Below, piece by piece: positions 1-6,944 of a stretch of DNA of 12,123 bases; position 1 is the first letter of the stretch, and the number at the start of each line of letters is the position of its first letter. A model generated the notes under the pieces. That model made no database searches. It had not been told where the DNA came from and saw only the letters and a list, made by a program, of their open reading frames with translations. A program made the position numbers and the translations under genes. This DNA comes from an uncultured Gammaproteobacteria bacterium. GTDB taxonomy: Bacteria; Pseudomonadota; Gammaproteobacteria; Pseudomonadales; Pseudohongiellaceae. The DNA lies in NCBI GenBank assembly GCA_903889815.1, contig CAISYX010000080.1, positions 1 through 12,123 of the forward strand. The letters are read 5' to 3'.

Positions 1-699
1 CAGCAGGCGATCGTTGCGGGCAATCCAGAGATTGAGCAGGAGAAGGCCTGGCGCTATACGGCCAACATGGAATTCCGGCTGCCGCAGGATCGTGGCGTTT
101 TGAACGCCAACCTGTTCTTCTACGACATTGAAGACGCCATCGGCAAAATTGACATCTCGCCCTCGGCCACGCAGATTCTATCCGCCAATGGCAACACAGG
201 CGACGGCGAGATCTACGGCATCAACCTCGATGCCAGTATTCGCTACAGTGTTTTCGGGCTGCCTGCCGCGCTGATCACAGCTGGTGTGCTGGTGCAGGAC
301 TCCACCACCATAGATCCGATGGGTGGCTTTGAGCGCCGCATCGTGCCCTATGACCGCGGCAATTACCGTTTCGGAGTGCGCCAGGATTTGCCGGCGCTGG
401 GGCTGAGTGTCGGTATGAATTACCGGATAGGCATCGAAGGCAATCGCAGGATTGTCGACATTGACAAGATCGATGTAGTGGGGGTTCCAAGAACGCTCAA
501 TCTGTTCGCTGAGAAGCGCGCATTTGGCGGGTTCGTGTTCCGTCTGGATGCCAACAACATGACCGATGGCGAACGCTGCCGCACCAGAGAGCGCTTCGGG
601 GGCTCGCTGGTGAAGGCGGCGCCAGTGGTCGAGTATGAGAACAACTGCAATATCACCGGGCCACAGTTCGTCCTGACGGTGCGCAAGACATTTCAATAG
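1..699 (+). CDS. TonB-dependent receptor, C-terminal part (5' truncated by window)
   Basis: The frame is open from base 1 and ends at TAG 697-699, giving about 232 residues of a larger protein. The sequence runs as alternating amphipathic strands with typical late-barrel TonB-dependent receptor wording: NPEIEQEKAWRYTANMEF, then LNANLFFYDIEDAIG, GEIYGINLDASIRYSVFG and LFAEKRAFGGFVFRLDANNM. This is the last part of the 22-stranded outer-membrane barrel that imports siderophores, vitamins or glycans using TonB energy. The plug domain and TonB box lie upstream of the window, so the substrate cannot be inferred. Two cysteines near the end (ERCR and NNCN) could form a disulfide in the last extracellular loop. 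The protein ends in TFQ rather than in an aromatic residue, which is unusual for an outer-membrane barrel. A membrane AraC-type regulator follows after 107 bases and may control this receptor (inference). Confidence 0.88.
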   Translation, partial: QQAIVAGNPEIEQEKAWRYTANMEFRLPQDRGVLNANLFFYDIEDAIGKIDISPSATQILSANGNTGDGEIYGINLDASIRYSVFGLPAALITAGVLVQDSTTIDPMGGFERRIVPYDRGNYRFGVRQDLPALGLSVGMNYRIGIEGNRRIVDIDKIDVVGVPRTLNLFAEKRAFGGFVFRLDANNMTDGERCRTRERFGGSLVKAAPVVEYENNCNITGPQFVLTVRKTFQ

Positions 700-709
700 G
701 CAAGGCCTG

Positions 710-733
710 GCCGGCGGGCAAGTGCGCGCCGGC
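710..733 (+). terminator. GC-rich hairpin after the receptor gene
   Basis: GCCGGCG at 710-716 pairs perfectly with CGCCGGC at 727-733 around a 10-base loop, starting 11 bases after the receptor stop codon. There is no T-tract behind it, so it may be a 3' stabilising or partial-terminator hairpin rather than a canonical intrinsic terminator. Confidence 0.35.
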
Positions 734-806
734 TTGCAAAGGACTGTCGGCTCTACTATCTTCGCCGGCCTGAAGCCATCTCTCGATTCACTGCAGCGAC
801 ACGGTT

Positions 807-1853
807 ATGCAACTGCTACAGCACGCAACAAGTTTCATGGCCATCTCGCAACTGCTGTTCATGGCACTGTTCTATCTTGCCTATTACCGGCACCAGCTGC
901 TCGGCAAATTGATGGCGCTGTACGCCGTCTGTCTCATGGGTTTCATCCTGGCTGTGCTTCCTGATTTCAACACAATCCCTCTTGTTGTGGATGTCAGTCT
1001 TGGCATTCTCGCCATCAGTTCACCCGCACTGTTGTGGGTTATCACACGCTACTTGTTTGTGGACGAGCCGAAGGTCGATCCAGTGATCTGGGGCGTCATT
1101 GTCACCTACATACTTCTCCGTGCCATTGGCATGGTAGTGGGGGATGACGCCGGGGTGGCGTATCTGTTGCTGTTCGTGGTGCCGCAAATTGCCATGCTGA
1201 TGTTTGCCTGCCATGTCGTGTATCTGGCAGTGCTGGGACTGGGCGGCGATCTGGTGGAGCCGCGCCGCAAACTGCGCGTGCCCTTCGCCATTACCATGGG
1301 GTCCATCGTGGCCATCATTGTCGGTTCGGGCTTTCTGACACTGCCGGGGGTATGGATCTACAGCGTCTATATTGGCGCCATCTTCCTGTTCATTCTGTTC
1401 TTCAATCTCGCCACTTTCCGGCTGCACAAGGACTCACCGCAGCTTATCGAGCCCGTCGTTGAGTCATCGCTGCCTTCTCTGAAAAGCCGTGTGAGCGAGC
1501 GGGACAAGGATCGTCCTCTGATCGATCGCATCCACAATGTCATGGAGACGGAGCGCCTCTATGCGCAGCCCGGCCTGACCATCGGCGAGCTGGCGAGTCG
1601 TGTGTCGATGCAGGAGTACAGATTGCGCAAGCTGATCAATCAAAAGCTGCACTACCGCAATTTCAATCAGTATCTGAATCAGTACCGCATCGCGGAAGCG
1701 GCTCGTCGTCTGCAGAACAAGGAAGAGAGTCAGGTGCCCATTTCCACTATTGCGCTCGATGTCGGCTATGCATCACTGTCATCCTTCAACAAGGCGTTCA
1801 AGGAGCTGCACGGCGTCACACCATCGATATTCAGGAGCAGGGCGCTGGTGTGA
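807..1853 (+). CDS. AraC-family regulator with seven-helix membrane sensor domain
   Basis: This 348-aa protein has two parts. Residues about 10-203 are very hydrophobic and divide into roughly seven membrane helices (about 10-27, 34-51, 58-82, 93-110, 117-145, 158-178 and 183-203). Residues about 240-345 form an AraC-type double helix-turn-helix: LTIGELASRVSMQEYRLRKL is the first HTH, and IALDVGYASLSSFNKAFKEL followed by HGVTPSIFR is the classical second HTH and signature. Membrane-bound AraC regulators with seven-helix N-terminal regions are known and are thought to sense ligands or envelope state. The target is unknown, and the upstream TonB-dependent receptor is the natural candidate (inference). 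The ATG at 807 has only a weak ribosome binding site. The ATG at 837 (residue 11) is an alternative start that would keep all helices. Confidence 0.9.
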   Translation: MQLLQHATSFMAISQLLFMALFYLAYYRHQLLGKLMALYAVCLMGFILAVLPDFNTIPLVVDVSLGILAISSPALLWVITRYLFVDEPKVDPVIWGVIVTYILLRAIGMVVGDDAGVAYLLLFVVPQIAMLMFACHVVYLAVLGLGGDLVEPRRKLRVPFAITMGSIVAIIVGSGFLTLPGVWIYSVYIGAIFLFILFFNLATFRLHKDSPQLIEPVVESSLPSLKSRVSERDKDRPLIDRIHNVMETERLYAQPGLTIGELASRVSMQEYRLRKLINQKLHYRNFNQYLNQYRIAEAARRLQNKEESQVPISTIALDVGYASLSSFNKAFKELHGVTPSIFRSRALV

Positions 1854-1862
1854 CGTGCACGC

Positions 1863-2846
1863 TCAGTCGGCGCGAAGGGACAGCACGACCTTGCCCATGG
1901 CCTGTCGTTCCGAAAACACGTTGAATGCTGCAACATAATCTTCCAGGGCAAAGGTCTGCGAAATCACCGGCTTCACACTGCCTTTGCCATACAAGTCCAG
2001 CAATTCCCGAAAATTCTCTTCGTACAGATGAGGTTCTTCCTTGCGGAAGCGCCCGAGAAACACCCCGACCATCGACGCACCCTTGAGAAGTGCCAGGTTG
2101 GCTTTGTATTCCGGGATGCGTCCGCTGGCGAAGCCCACCACCAGAATTCGCCCGTTCCAGTGGATGCAGCGTGTGGCTTGATCGAAGAGACTGCCACCGA
2201 CCGGGTCGAAGATGACATCGGCACCCTTGTCGTCGGTCAGTGCCTTCACTTTTTCTTTCAGGTCGCCATCGCCGTAGTTGAGCAACTCATCCGGATCCAG
2301 CTGACTGACAAAGTCGAGCTTTTCAGCGCTGCTCGCGGCGGCGATGACTCTGGCTCCGAGCAATTTTCCCAGTTCCACGGCGGCCATGCCGACGCCGCCG
2401 CTGGCACCCAGTACCAGCAGCGTCTCCCCAGGCCTGAGTTGCGCGCGTTGTTTCAATGCGTGCCAGGCAGTGGTGTAGACCATGGCGAAACCGGCAGCCG
2501 TCTTGAAATCCATGTTGTCGGGGATGTGGCGAACCGCGGAGGGAGCCGCGAGAACCTGCTCGGCGATTCCCCCGATCGAGGGCGCCGCCATGACGCGGTC
2601 ACCTTGAGCGAAACCTTTGACATCAGCACCAACGCTGCGCACCACGCCGCCTATCTCTGAGCCCGGAATAAACGGCATGGGCGGCTGGAATTGGTACTTG
2701 CCCTGGATCTGCAGCGTGTCGGGGAAGTTGAGCGATGCGGCATATACATCTATGAGAATCTGCGATCTGTCAGGAATCAGCGTGGGGGTTTCCTGCAGCG
2801 TCAGATTTTCCGGGGGGCCATAACTGTGACAGACGAGAGCTCTCAT
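1863..2846 (-). CDS. Zinc-independent NADPH:quinone oxidoreductase (MDR superfamily)
   Basis: A 327-aa protein with the usual order of the quinone oxidoreductase branch of the medium-chain dehydrogenases. It has an N-terminal GroES-like domain (LNFPDTLQIQGKY, then PFIPGSEIGGVV and GFAQGDRV) and a Rossmann domain with the nucleotide-binding loop LVLGASGGVGMAAVELGK near residues 144-161, followed by ADVIFDPVGG. The catalytic and structural zinc cysteines of alcohol dehydrogenases are absent, so it should be a cytosolic NADPH-dependent reductase of quinones or enones; the substrate is not readable. I chose the ATG at 2846 because AGAGGA (complement of 2852-2857) sits 5 bases upstream. An ATG at 2861 would add five residues and place that site inside the coding region. 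Its 3' end lies 9 bases from the convergent AraC-type gene. Confidence 0.92.
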   Translation of the reverse strand: MRALVCHSYGPPENLTLQETPTLIPDRSQILIDVYAASLNFPDTLQIQGKYQFQPPMPFIPGSEIGGVVRSVGADVKGFAQGDRVMAAPSIGGIAEQVLAAPSAVRHIPDNMDFKTAAGFAMVYTTAWHALKQRAQLRPGETLLVLGASGGVGMAAVELGKLLGARVIAAASSAEKLDFVSQLDPDELLNYGDGDLKEKVKALTDDKGADVIFDPVGGSLFDQATRCIHWNGRILVVGFASGRIPEYKANLALLKGASMVGVFLGRFRKEEPHLYEENFRELLDLYGKGSVKPVISQTFALEDYVAAFNVFSERQAMGKVVLSLRAD

Positions 2847-2945
2847 GATGTTCCTCTGCATGCGATGAGGGCAGATTCAAGCACTTTTGCCAGGAGGGGA
2901 CAATCGCAGGATGCAGGCGCGAAAGCCTTTTCCCGGTCATTGGCC

Positions 2946-2951
2946 TATAAT
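2946..2951 (+). promoter_or_regulatory. Candidate -10 element for the holD-like/rimI operon
   Basis: A perfect TATAAT lies 36 bases upstream of the chosen ATG of the holD-like gene, inside the 141-base divergent spacer with the oxidoreductase gene. No good -35 box is visible at 16-18 bases upstream (the region reads roughly AAAGCC), so the promoter is probable but would need an activator or be weak. Confidence 0.45.
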
Positions 2952-2987
2952 CAGCCCATCAATCCAGTCAGGAATCAGGCGTGTGTC

Positions 2988-3842
2988 ATGCGGCTAGACC
3001 AATATCAGCGCGACTCCATTCTGCAAGAGATGGGCATTCAAACCTATGTGCCGCGTCAGCCTCTGCCCGGTGCTCGCGCGTCTGAGCCGAGCGTGCAGCG
3101 CCAGTCCGCTCCAAAAGAGACGCGTCCGGCCGCGCCCGCTGCTGCTCTGGCGCGCAGTCTTGAGCCTGTTGGCGTTCCGGACGTTTCAACATCTCCGGCC
3201 ACGCCTCAGAAGGCTGTTTCTGTGGCCCTGCCAGCGCACGCAGCGGCACAGTTGTCCAGCGTGGAGCCTCTATCCGTGCCGACCGTCGCTGCGGCCGCAC
3301 CGATGGCTGCTGTGCCAGAGGAAGCTGCCCGTTTCGTTTTCGCCTATATCCCGGTGAACGAACATCTGTCCGTCATCAACGAATTGCCCTGGGCGCGTTC
3401 GGCCTCACTGTCGCCCTCTTGCGGGCAGCTGCTGGCCGACATGCTCAAAGCGCTCGGAGTACCGTGTGAGCCGTCGCAATTGAATCCAATAGTGTTTACC
3501 TGGCCGCTTTCTGAAGCCGGAGACATGCCGGTGGACTCCGAGAGTGCAAGGCACATGCTGGAAGGCTTCCTATCCAGGCGTCTGAAGTTGCGTCCGGTGC
3601 CCTACCTCATGGTGCTGGCAGAGCAGTCTGCAGAATTTCTGTTTCCTCCGCAGGCAGTCTGGCATTCCCATGGAGATGCCCTGCTGCAGCATCCGCGCCT
3701 GCCTGTCGAGATGGTGATCACCCACAGCCTCAACGCCATGGAAGCTGTGCGCGAACTGAAGCGCCCCGCCTGGCAAGCGCTGCAGCCTTTGAAGCGCGCG
3801 CTTGCCAGCAATCGCTTGAACCATGGCGAGTCAAAGGCCTGA
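2988..3842 (+). CDS. holD: DNA polymerase III psi subunit-like protein (divergent HolD)
   Basis: A 284-aa protein in three parts. Residues 1-25 contain LQEMGIQTYVPRQPLPG, which closely resembles the N-terminus of E. coli psi (LQQLGITQWSLRRP), the segment that contacts the clamp-loader core. Residues about 26-112 are a low-complexity Ala/Pro/Val/Ser linker. Residues about 115-275 look like a compact alpha/beta domain (FVFAYIPVNE, PYLMVLAEQ). E. coli psi is about 137 aa, so this form is twice as long; pseudomonads are known to have a divergent, larger psi that evaded sequence searches. The psi role is to link the clamp loader to chi and single-stranded DNA-binding protein. In E. coli holD lies directly before rimI, as here. 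The start at 2988 keeps the conserved N-terminus first; its ribosome binding site is weak. Assignment rests on the N-terminal motif and synteny, not on the C-terminal domain. Confidence 0.72.
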   Translation: MRLDQYQRDSILQEMGIQTYVPRQPLPGARASEPSVQRQSAPKETRPAAPAAALARSLEPVGVPDVSTSPATPQKAVSVALPAHAAAQLSSVEPLSVPTVAAAAPMAAVPEEAARFVFAYIPVNEHLSVINELPWARSASLSPSCGQLLADMLKALGVPCEPSQLNPIVFTWPLSEAGDMPVDSESARHMLEGFLSRRLKLRPVPYLMVLAEQSAEFLFPPQAVWHSHGDALLQHPRLPVEMVITHSLNAMEAVRELKRPAWQALQPLKRALASNRLNHGESKA

Positions 3843-3843
3843 T

Positions 3844-4332
3844 ATGCAGACCTTGCCAGCCCGATCAGATTCCGTGAATGTATTTCTGCGCGCCATGCGG
3901 GCGAGTGATCTCGACCTGTTGGTGGAAAGCGAGAATTTGTCCCTCATGAATCCATGGTCCAAACGCATTTTTTCCGATTGTCTGCGGGCCGGCTATGAGT
4001 GCTGGGTACTGGCGACTCGCGACAGGATTGTCGCCCACGGGGTGTTGTCGGTGGGTGCGGAAGAGGCCCATGTACTGACGATTTGCGTCCATCCTGATTT
4101 CCGGCGCCGGGGCTATGGCCGACGAATGCTCCGACATCTGCTGGACAAAGGCTATCGCAAGAACGCCAGAGTGTGCTTTCTGGAAGTAAGGCCCTCCAAT
4201 GCAGAGGCAAGGCATCTCTACTTGTCCATGGGCTTCGTACAAGTGGGAGAGCGTCGCCAGTATTACCCTGCAGATCAGGGCGCGACGCTTCGCGAAGACG
4301 CACTTATTCTTTCGTGTCCTCTGCCTCTGTAG
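3844..4332 (+). CDS. rimI: Ribosomal protein bS18-alanine N-acetyltransferase RimI (GNAT)
   Basis: A 162-aa GNAT acetyltransferase that acetylates the N-terminal alanine of ribosomal protein S18 using acetyl-CoA in the cytosol. Visible motifs are NPWSKRIFSDCL (as in E. coli PWSEKTF), the acetyl-CoA pyrophosphate loop ICVHPDFRRRGYGRRML near residues 80-96, CFLEVRPSNAEARHLYLSMGF, and the tail RRQYYP followed by REDALIL. E114 and Y126 match the catalytic Glu103 and Tyr115 of E. coli RimI by position in these motifs. I prefer the ATG at 3844 because AAAGG (3833-3837) lies 6 bases upstream and the start falls one base after the holD-like stop, implying translational coupling. An in-frame ATG at 3823 would add seven residues and overlap the upstream gene. 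Its last 29 bases overlap the convergent small membrane protein gene. Confidence 0.93.
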   Translation: MQTLPARSDSVNVFLRAMRASDLDLLVESENLSLMNPWSKRIFSDCLRAGYECWVLATRDRIVAHGVLSVGAEEAHVLTICVHPDFRRRGYGRRMLRHLLDKGYRKNARVCFLEVRPSNAEARHLYLSMGFVQVGERRQYYPADQGATLREDALILSCPLPL

Positions 4333-4570
4333 AGGCCTGCCCAAGAACCTTGCGTCCCAGATAGCGCGCGCCATGGTACAAGGCGACAAACGTGGCAGCG
4401 AACACCAGAATCAGCAATAGCAGCAACAGGATACTGACGAAAAAGCGCACGAGATTGTCCCGCGCCTCTGCGTATGCAGACGCCAGTGCATAAAGAGATG
4501 CAGCACCAATCGCCAGTCCACTGAGCGTTGAGCGGGTACTCTTGCGCATTTTCAATCGAGGTATTTTCAT
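4304..4570 (-). CDS. Small two-helix membrane protein
   Basis: An 88-aa protein with a basic N-terminus (MKIPRLKMRKSTR) and two hydrophobic stretches, about 16-34 and a very strong one about 40-65 containing SILLLLLLILVFAATFVALY. A polar acidic tail, ASTEAEDTKE, follows. I do not recognise the family. It is probably an inner-membrane protein. AAGG (complement of 4577-4580) lies 6 bases before the ATG, and the gene begins 23 bases after the zinc-finger gene, so it is the last cistron of the hisC operon. Its 3' end overlaps the end of rimI on the other strand by 29 bases. An ATG seven codons downstream is a possible alternative start. Confidence 0.75.
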   Translation of the reverse strand: MKIPRLKMRKSTRSTLSGLAIGAASLYALASAYAEARDNLVRFFVSILLLLLLILVFAATFVALYHGARYLGRKVLGQASTEAEDTKE

Positions 4571-4593
4571 TTCGAGCCTTGTCTATCGACGTT

Positions 4594-5052
4594 TCAGGCG
4601 TTGAACAAGGGAGTGCCATCTTTGTCCGGCCAGGTGTGTCGGCATTCCGGGTACTGACTGCAACCCCAGAACCAGCCGTTCTTGCCGCGCCGGCGTTTCA
4701 GCAACTGCCCGCAGGCTTTGCAGCGCCAGGCTTTGGCAGGCACGCCATTATCGTCGGCAAGCCGAGTCTTGCAACCTTTGTCGTATCCCGTGCAATACCA
4801 GTAGGGCCCCTTGCTGTTTTCGGCTCTGATGAGGGCCCGCGTGCACACCGGGCATCGGTAACGCTCGTCGGGCACTCTGGACGGCTTGCCGTCCTTGTCA
4901 AACATGCTGGTCTTGCAGTCGGGAAATCCTGTACAGCCCCAGAACGGCCCTTTCTTGCCCATGATGCGGCGCAGCGGCTTGTGGCAATCCGGGCAATAAT
5001 GCTGGCGGATCGCAGCAACCTGCGGAATTTCGCCGAGAAGATCCTTGGGCAT
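4594..5052 (-). CDS. Three-finger topoisomerase-type C4 zinc protein (YrdD-like)
   Basis: This 152-aa protein is three tandem copies of the zinc finger found at the C-terminus of bacterial topoisomerase I. The cysteine quartets are C20/C23/C40/C46, C67/C70/C87/C94 and C111/C114/C131/C137. Each finger carries the family wording G-x-[FY]-W-x-C before the second cysteine pair (GPFWGC, GPYWYC, GWFWGC). There is no topoisomerase catalytic domain. The closest known type is the stand-alone YrdD-like protein of E. coli, presumed to bind single-stranded DNA. A GAGGGG site 6 bases before the ATG and a gap of only 13 bases from the end of hisC show that it is translated from the hisC transcript. Its function is inferred from the fold only. 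Confidence 0.88.
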   Translation of the reverse strand: MPKDLLGEIPQVAAIRQHYCPDCHKPLRRIMGKKGPFWGCTGFPDCKTSMFDKDGKPSRVPDERYRCPVCTRALIRAENSKGPYWYCTGYDKGCKTRLADDNGVPAKAWRCKACGQLLKRRRGKNGWFWGCSQYPECRHTWPDKDGTPLFNA

Positions 5053-5065
5053 GCCTGGCCCCTCA

Positions 5066-6169
5066 TCAGTTCAGCTGCAGACAAGACTCCAGCTGTTGCA
5101 AAAGGCGCGAATTCTCATCGGGTGTGCCGATGGTAATGCGCAACTTGTCGCGCAGTCGGGGTTGGTCGAAATAGCGCACCAGAATGCCATTGTCTTTCAG
5201 TCGCTGGTAGCACTCTCGCGCCATGATGTCAGGACTGACGAAGCGTGTGTCGCCTGCCGGCACCCGCGCAAGCAGGAAATTGCTCTGGCTGGGGGCGCAA
5301 TGAAACCCCAGAGTTGTCAGAGCACTTGCAACCCGGGTGCGCTCCAGGCGCACTTTCTCCCAGCTAAGTGCTGCACAGGCCCGATCACGTAGCGCTGCAG
5401 TTGCAAGCACTTGCGAGATCGCGTCAGTGTTGTAGCTGTCTCGTGTCTTGTAAAGCATCGGTGCAATCAGGTTAGTGTCACCAATTCCATAGGCAAAGCG
5501 CAGGCCCGCGAGAGAGTAGCCCTTGCTCAATGTCCGCAATATGAGGACGTTGCCCATCTCGCGAACGAGTGTCACGGCATCATGGCGCAGTTCAGGATCC
5601 ACGAAGTCTACATAGGCTTCGTCAATTACCAGCACGCCTTTGAACGAGCTTGCCAGCGCACGCAGCTCTGCCACAGAGGTCAGCAGCCCGGAAGGCGCGT
5701 GGGGGTTCACGACGAACGCGAGCCTGGCACCGCTTGCATTCAGACGCTTAGCGAAGTCCGCGCCCATGTGCCAGTCATCTTCCAGTTCAATGCGGGCCAC
5801 GTGGCAGCCGTGGATCTCGGCCAACACGGGATACAGGGAGTAACTGGGTTCGGCGATGGCAATGGCATCGCCAGGCTCCACGAATGTCGTGATGACCAGG
5901 CGCAGAAGTTCATCACCGCCGTTCGTCGCGATGAAGTTGTCGATGTGAAGGTGATGACACTCTGCTGCAACCCGGCGAAAGTCGTTGGCCAGAGGCTGCG
6001 GATAGCGGCGCAGGTCTTCAATGCGAATACCCTGCAGTGCAGCCGTAACGGCAGCACTCGCGGGATAAGGGTTCTCGTTGGTGTTCAATTTGATGATGCC
6101 TGGCTGACTGGGTTGTTCACCCGAGCTGTAGCCGCTCATGCGCTGGATGTTCTGGCGTTCGTAGTTCAT
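5066..6169 (-). CDS. hisC: Histidinol-phosphate aminotransferase HisC
   Basis: A 367-aa PLP-dependent class I/II aminotransferase. It converts imidazole acetol phosphate and glutamate to histidinol phosphate and 2-oxoglutarate in histidine synthesis. Family landmarks are KLNTNENPYP near residues 27-36, ATNGGDELLR at 81-90, NPHAPSG at 155-161 (commonly NPNNPTG or similar), DEAYVDF at 183-189, the Schiff-base lysine K216 in RTLSKGYSLAGLR with R224, and the substrate-binding R344 in KLRITIG. Length is normal for HisC. No other his genes are visible, so the gene is outside a his operon here; closely related HisC-like enzymes can act on aromatic amino acids, so the exact substrate is less sure than the fold. 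The ATG at 6169 lacks a clear ribosome binding site; the ATG at 6139 is an alternative. The gene leads the hisC/zinc-finger/membrane-protein cluster. Confidence 0.9.
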   Translation of the reverse strand: MNYERQNIQRMSGYSSGEQPSQPGIIKLNTNENPYPASAAVTAALQGIRIEDLRRYPQPLANDFRRVAAECHHLHIDNFIATNGGDELLRLVITTFVEPGDAIAIAEPSYSLYPVLAEIHGCHVARIELEDDWHMGADFAKRLNASGARLAFVVNPHAPSGLLTSVAELRALASSFKGVLVIDEAYVDFVDPELRHDAVTLVREMGNVLILRTLSKGYSLAGLRFAYGIGDTNLIAPMLYKTRDSYNTDAISQVLATAALRDRACAALSWEKVRLERTRVASALTTLGFHCAPSQSNFLLARVPAGDTRFVSPDIMARECYQRLKDNGILVRYFDQPRLRDKLRITIGTPDENSRLLQQLESCLQLN

Positions 6170-6195
6170 AGGGGCTGGCGTCGCTTTGGGGCACA

Positions 6196-6220
6196 GTAAG
6201 GCTGCGCGAAGCAGTCTTAC
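6196..6220 (-). repeat. Hairpin in the spacer upstream of hisC
   Basis: GTAAGGCTGC at 6196-6205 and GCAGTCTTAC at 6211-6220 form a 10-bp stem with one G-T wobble and a 5-base loop (TTCGC on the minus strand). It lies in the 75 bases between the coiled-coil gene and hisC. No T-tract follows on the minus strand, so it is not a classic terminator. It may separate the two transcripts by processing or sit in a hisC leader. Confidence 0.45.
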
Positions 6221-6244
6221 CGGCAGTTTTGACTGACGCCAAGG

Positions 6245-6829
6245 TTACTGGGTAATGCCCAATGGTTCAATCTCGAGCAGGGAGCCGGCGAGCATTTCCC
6301 GAGCCTTGCTTTGCTCCACATTCACCATCAGATCAGCTTTGTAGGCATCCCACCAGCCGCGAGAGTGGGGAATCATCATGTGTAAGTTGTAAAGGCCGCC
6401 TTCAAGGGTTGCCAGAAACTGTTGGAACTCGTGCTCCTGGCGAACAAGGAGTTGCTGCACACGGAAAGTGGCATTGCGCTCATCGGTGATGTCGAGGGTG
6501 CCGACCGTCCGCGCAAGTACCGCAACTTCTTCCTTGGCCTGCGAGGTGCTGGAAAGAAGCGCTGCGTATTGCATTTCGAGTTCGCTCAGGCGCTTTTGCA
6601 CGTCACGCACTTCTGCAGAGTCGCCAGAATCCTTTAGAGCTGCGGTTTCAGAGTTGGTGAATACGAGCGCCAGAGCCAGCAAGGCACTTGGTAATGAGAT
6701 CGCACACAGCAACGCAAGAAGCAGAAGTTGTTTCTGTTGACGCTTCATTCTGATATCGACAGTGTCCAGCGCTGGTGTCTGCTCGCTGGACGTGCTGCTT
6801 ACGCTGTTGCTTGTATTGATGCTGCCCAT
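6245..6829 (-). CDS. Single-pass membrane protein with periplasmic coiled coil
   Basis: A 194-aa protein I do not recognise. Residues 1-26 are Ser/Thr-rich and hydrophilic, MKRQQKQ is a positive patch, and residues about 35-58 (LLLLALLCAISLPSALLALALVF) form one transmembrane helix, so by the positive-inside rule the rest faces the periplasm. Residues about 70-108 have heptad-like Leu/Val spacing suggesting a coiled coil (VQKRLSELEMQYAALL). The C-terminal part carries the distinctive segment NLHMMIPHSRGWWDAYK near 148-164. AGGA (complement of 6837-6840) is 7 bases before the ATG. The gene follows the lipoprotein gene on the same strand after 115 bases, so the two may act together at the envelope (inference). 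Confidence 0.78.
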   Translation of the reverse strand: MGSINTSNSVSSTSSEQTPALDTVDIRMKRQQKQLLLLALLCAISLPSALLALALVFTNSETAALKDSGDSAEVRDVQKRLSELEMQYAALLSSTSQAKEEVAVLARTVGTLDITDERNATFRVQQLLVRQEHEFQQFLATLEGGLYNLHMMIPHSRGWWDAYKADLMVNVEQSKAREMLAGSLLEIEPLGITQ

Positions 6830-6944
6830 AGAGGTTTCCTGTCATGGATGGAGGAAGAAATGCCTCTGCAAAACTCCACACACATCAGATGGCTTCAAAT
6901 TCACAATCGGCCGATGCTGGGGGAAGTTCAACTGGCACAATGTA

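Noticed and set aside
178..696. A 172-codon minus-strand frame opposite the receptor
   Set aside because: The plus-strand receptor barrel is continuous from base 1, and the antisense frame shows no protein character.
2028..2660. A 210-codon plus-strand frame opposite the quinone oxidoreductase
   Set aside because: It lies entirely within the conserved oxidoreductase and has no domain signal.
2691..2987. Extension of the holD-like frame upstream to 2691
   Set aside because: The extension overlaps the 5' part of the divergent oxidoreductase gene and precedes the TATAAT. The conserved psi-type N-terminus starts right after ATG 2988.
4528..5136. A 202-codon plus-strand frame opposite the zinc-finger gene
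   Set aside because: The minus-strand frame has three perfect C4 fingers, good ribosome binding sites and operon spacing, so the opposite frame is a shadow.
5411..6199. A 262-codon open frame on the plus strand opposite hisC
   Set aside because: The hisC frame carries all family motifs. This one has no recognisable domain and runs antisense through the PLP-lysine region.
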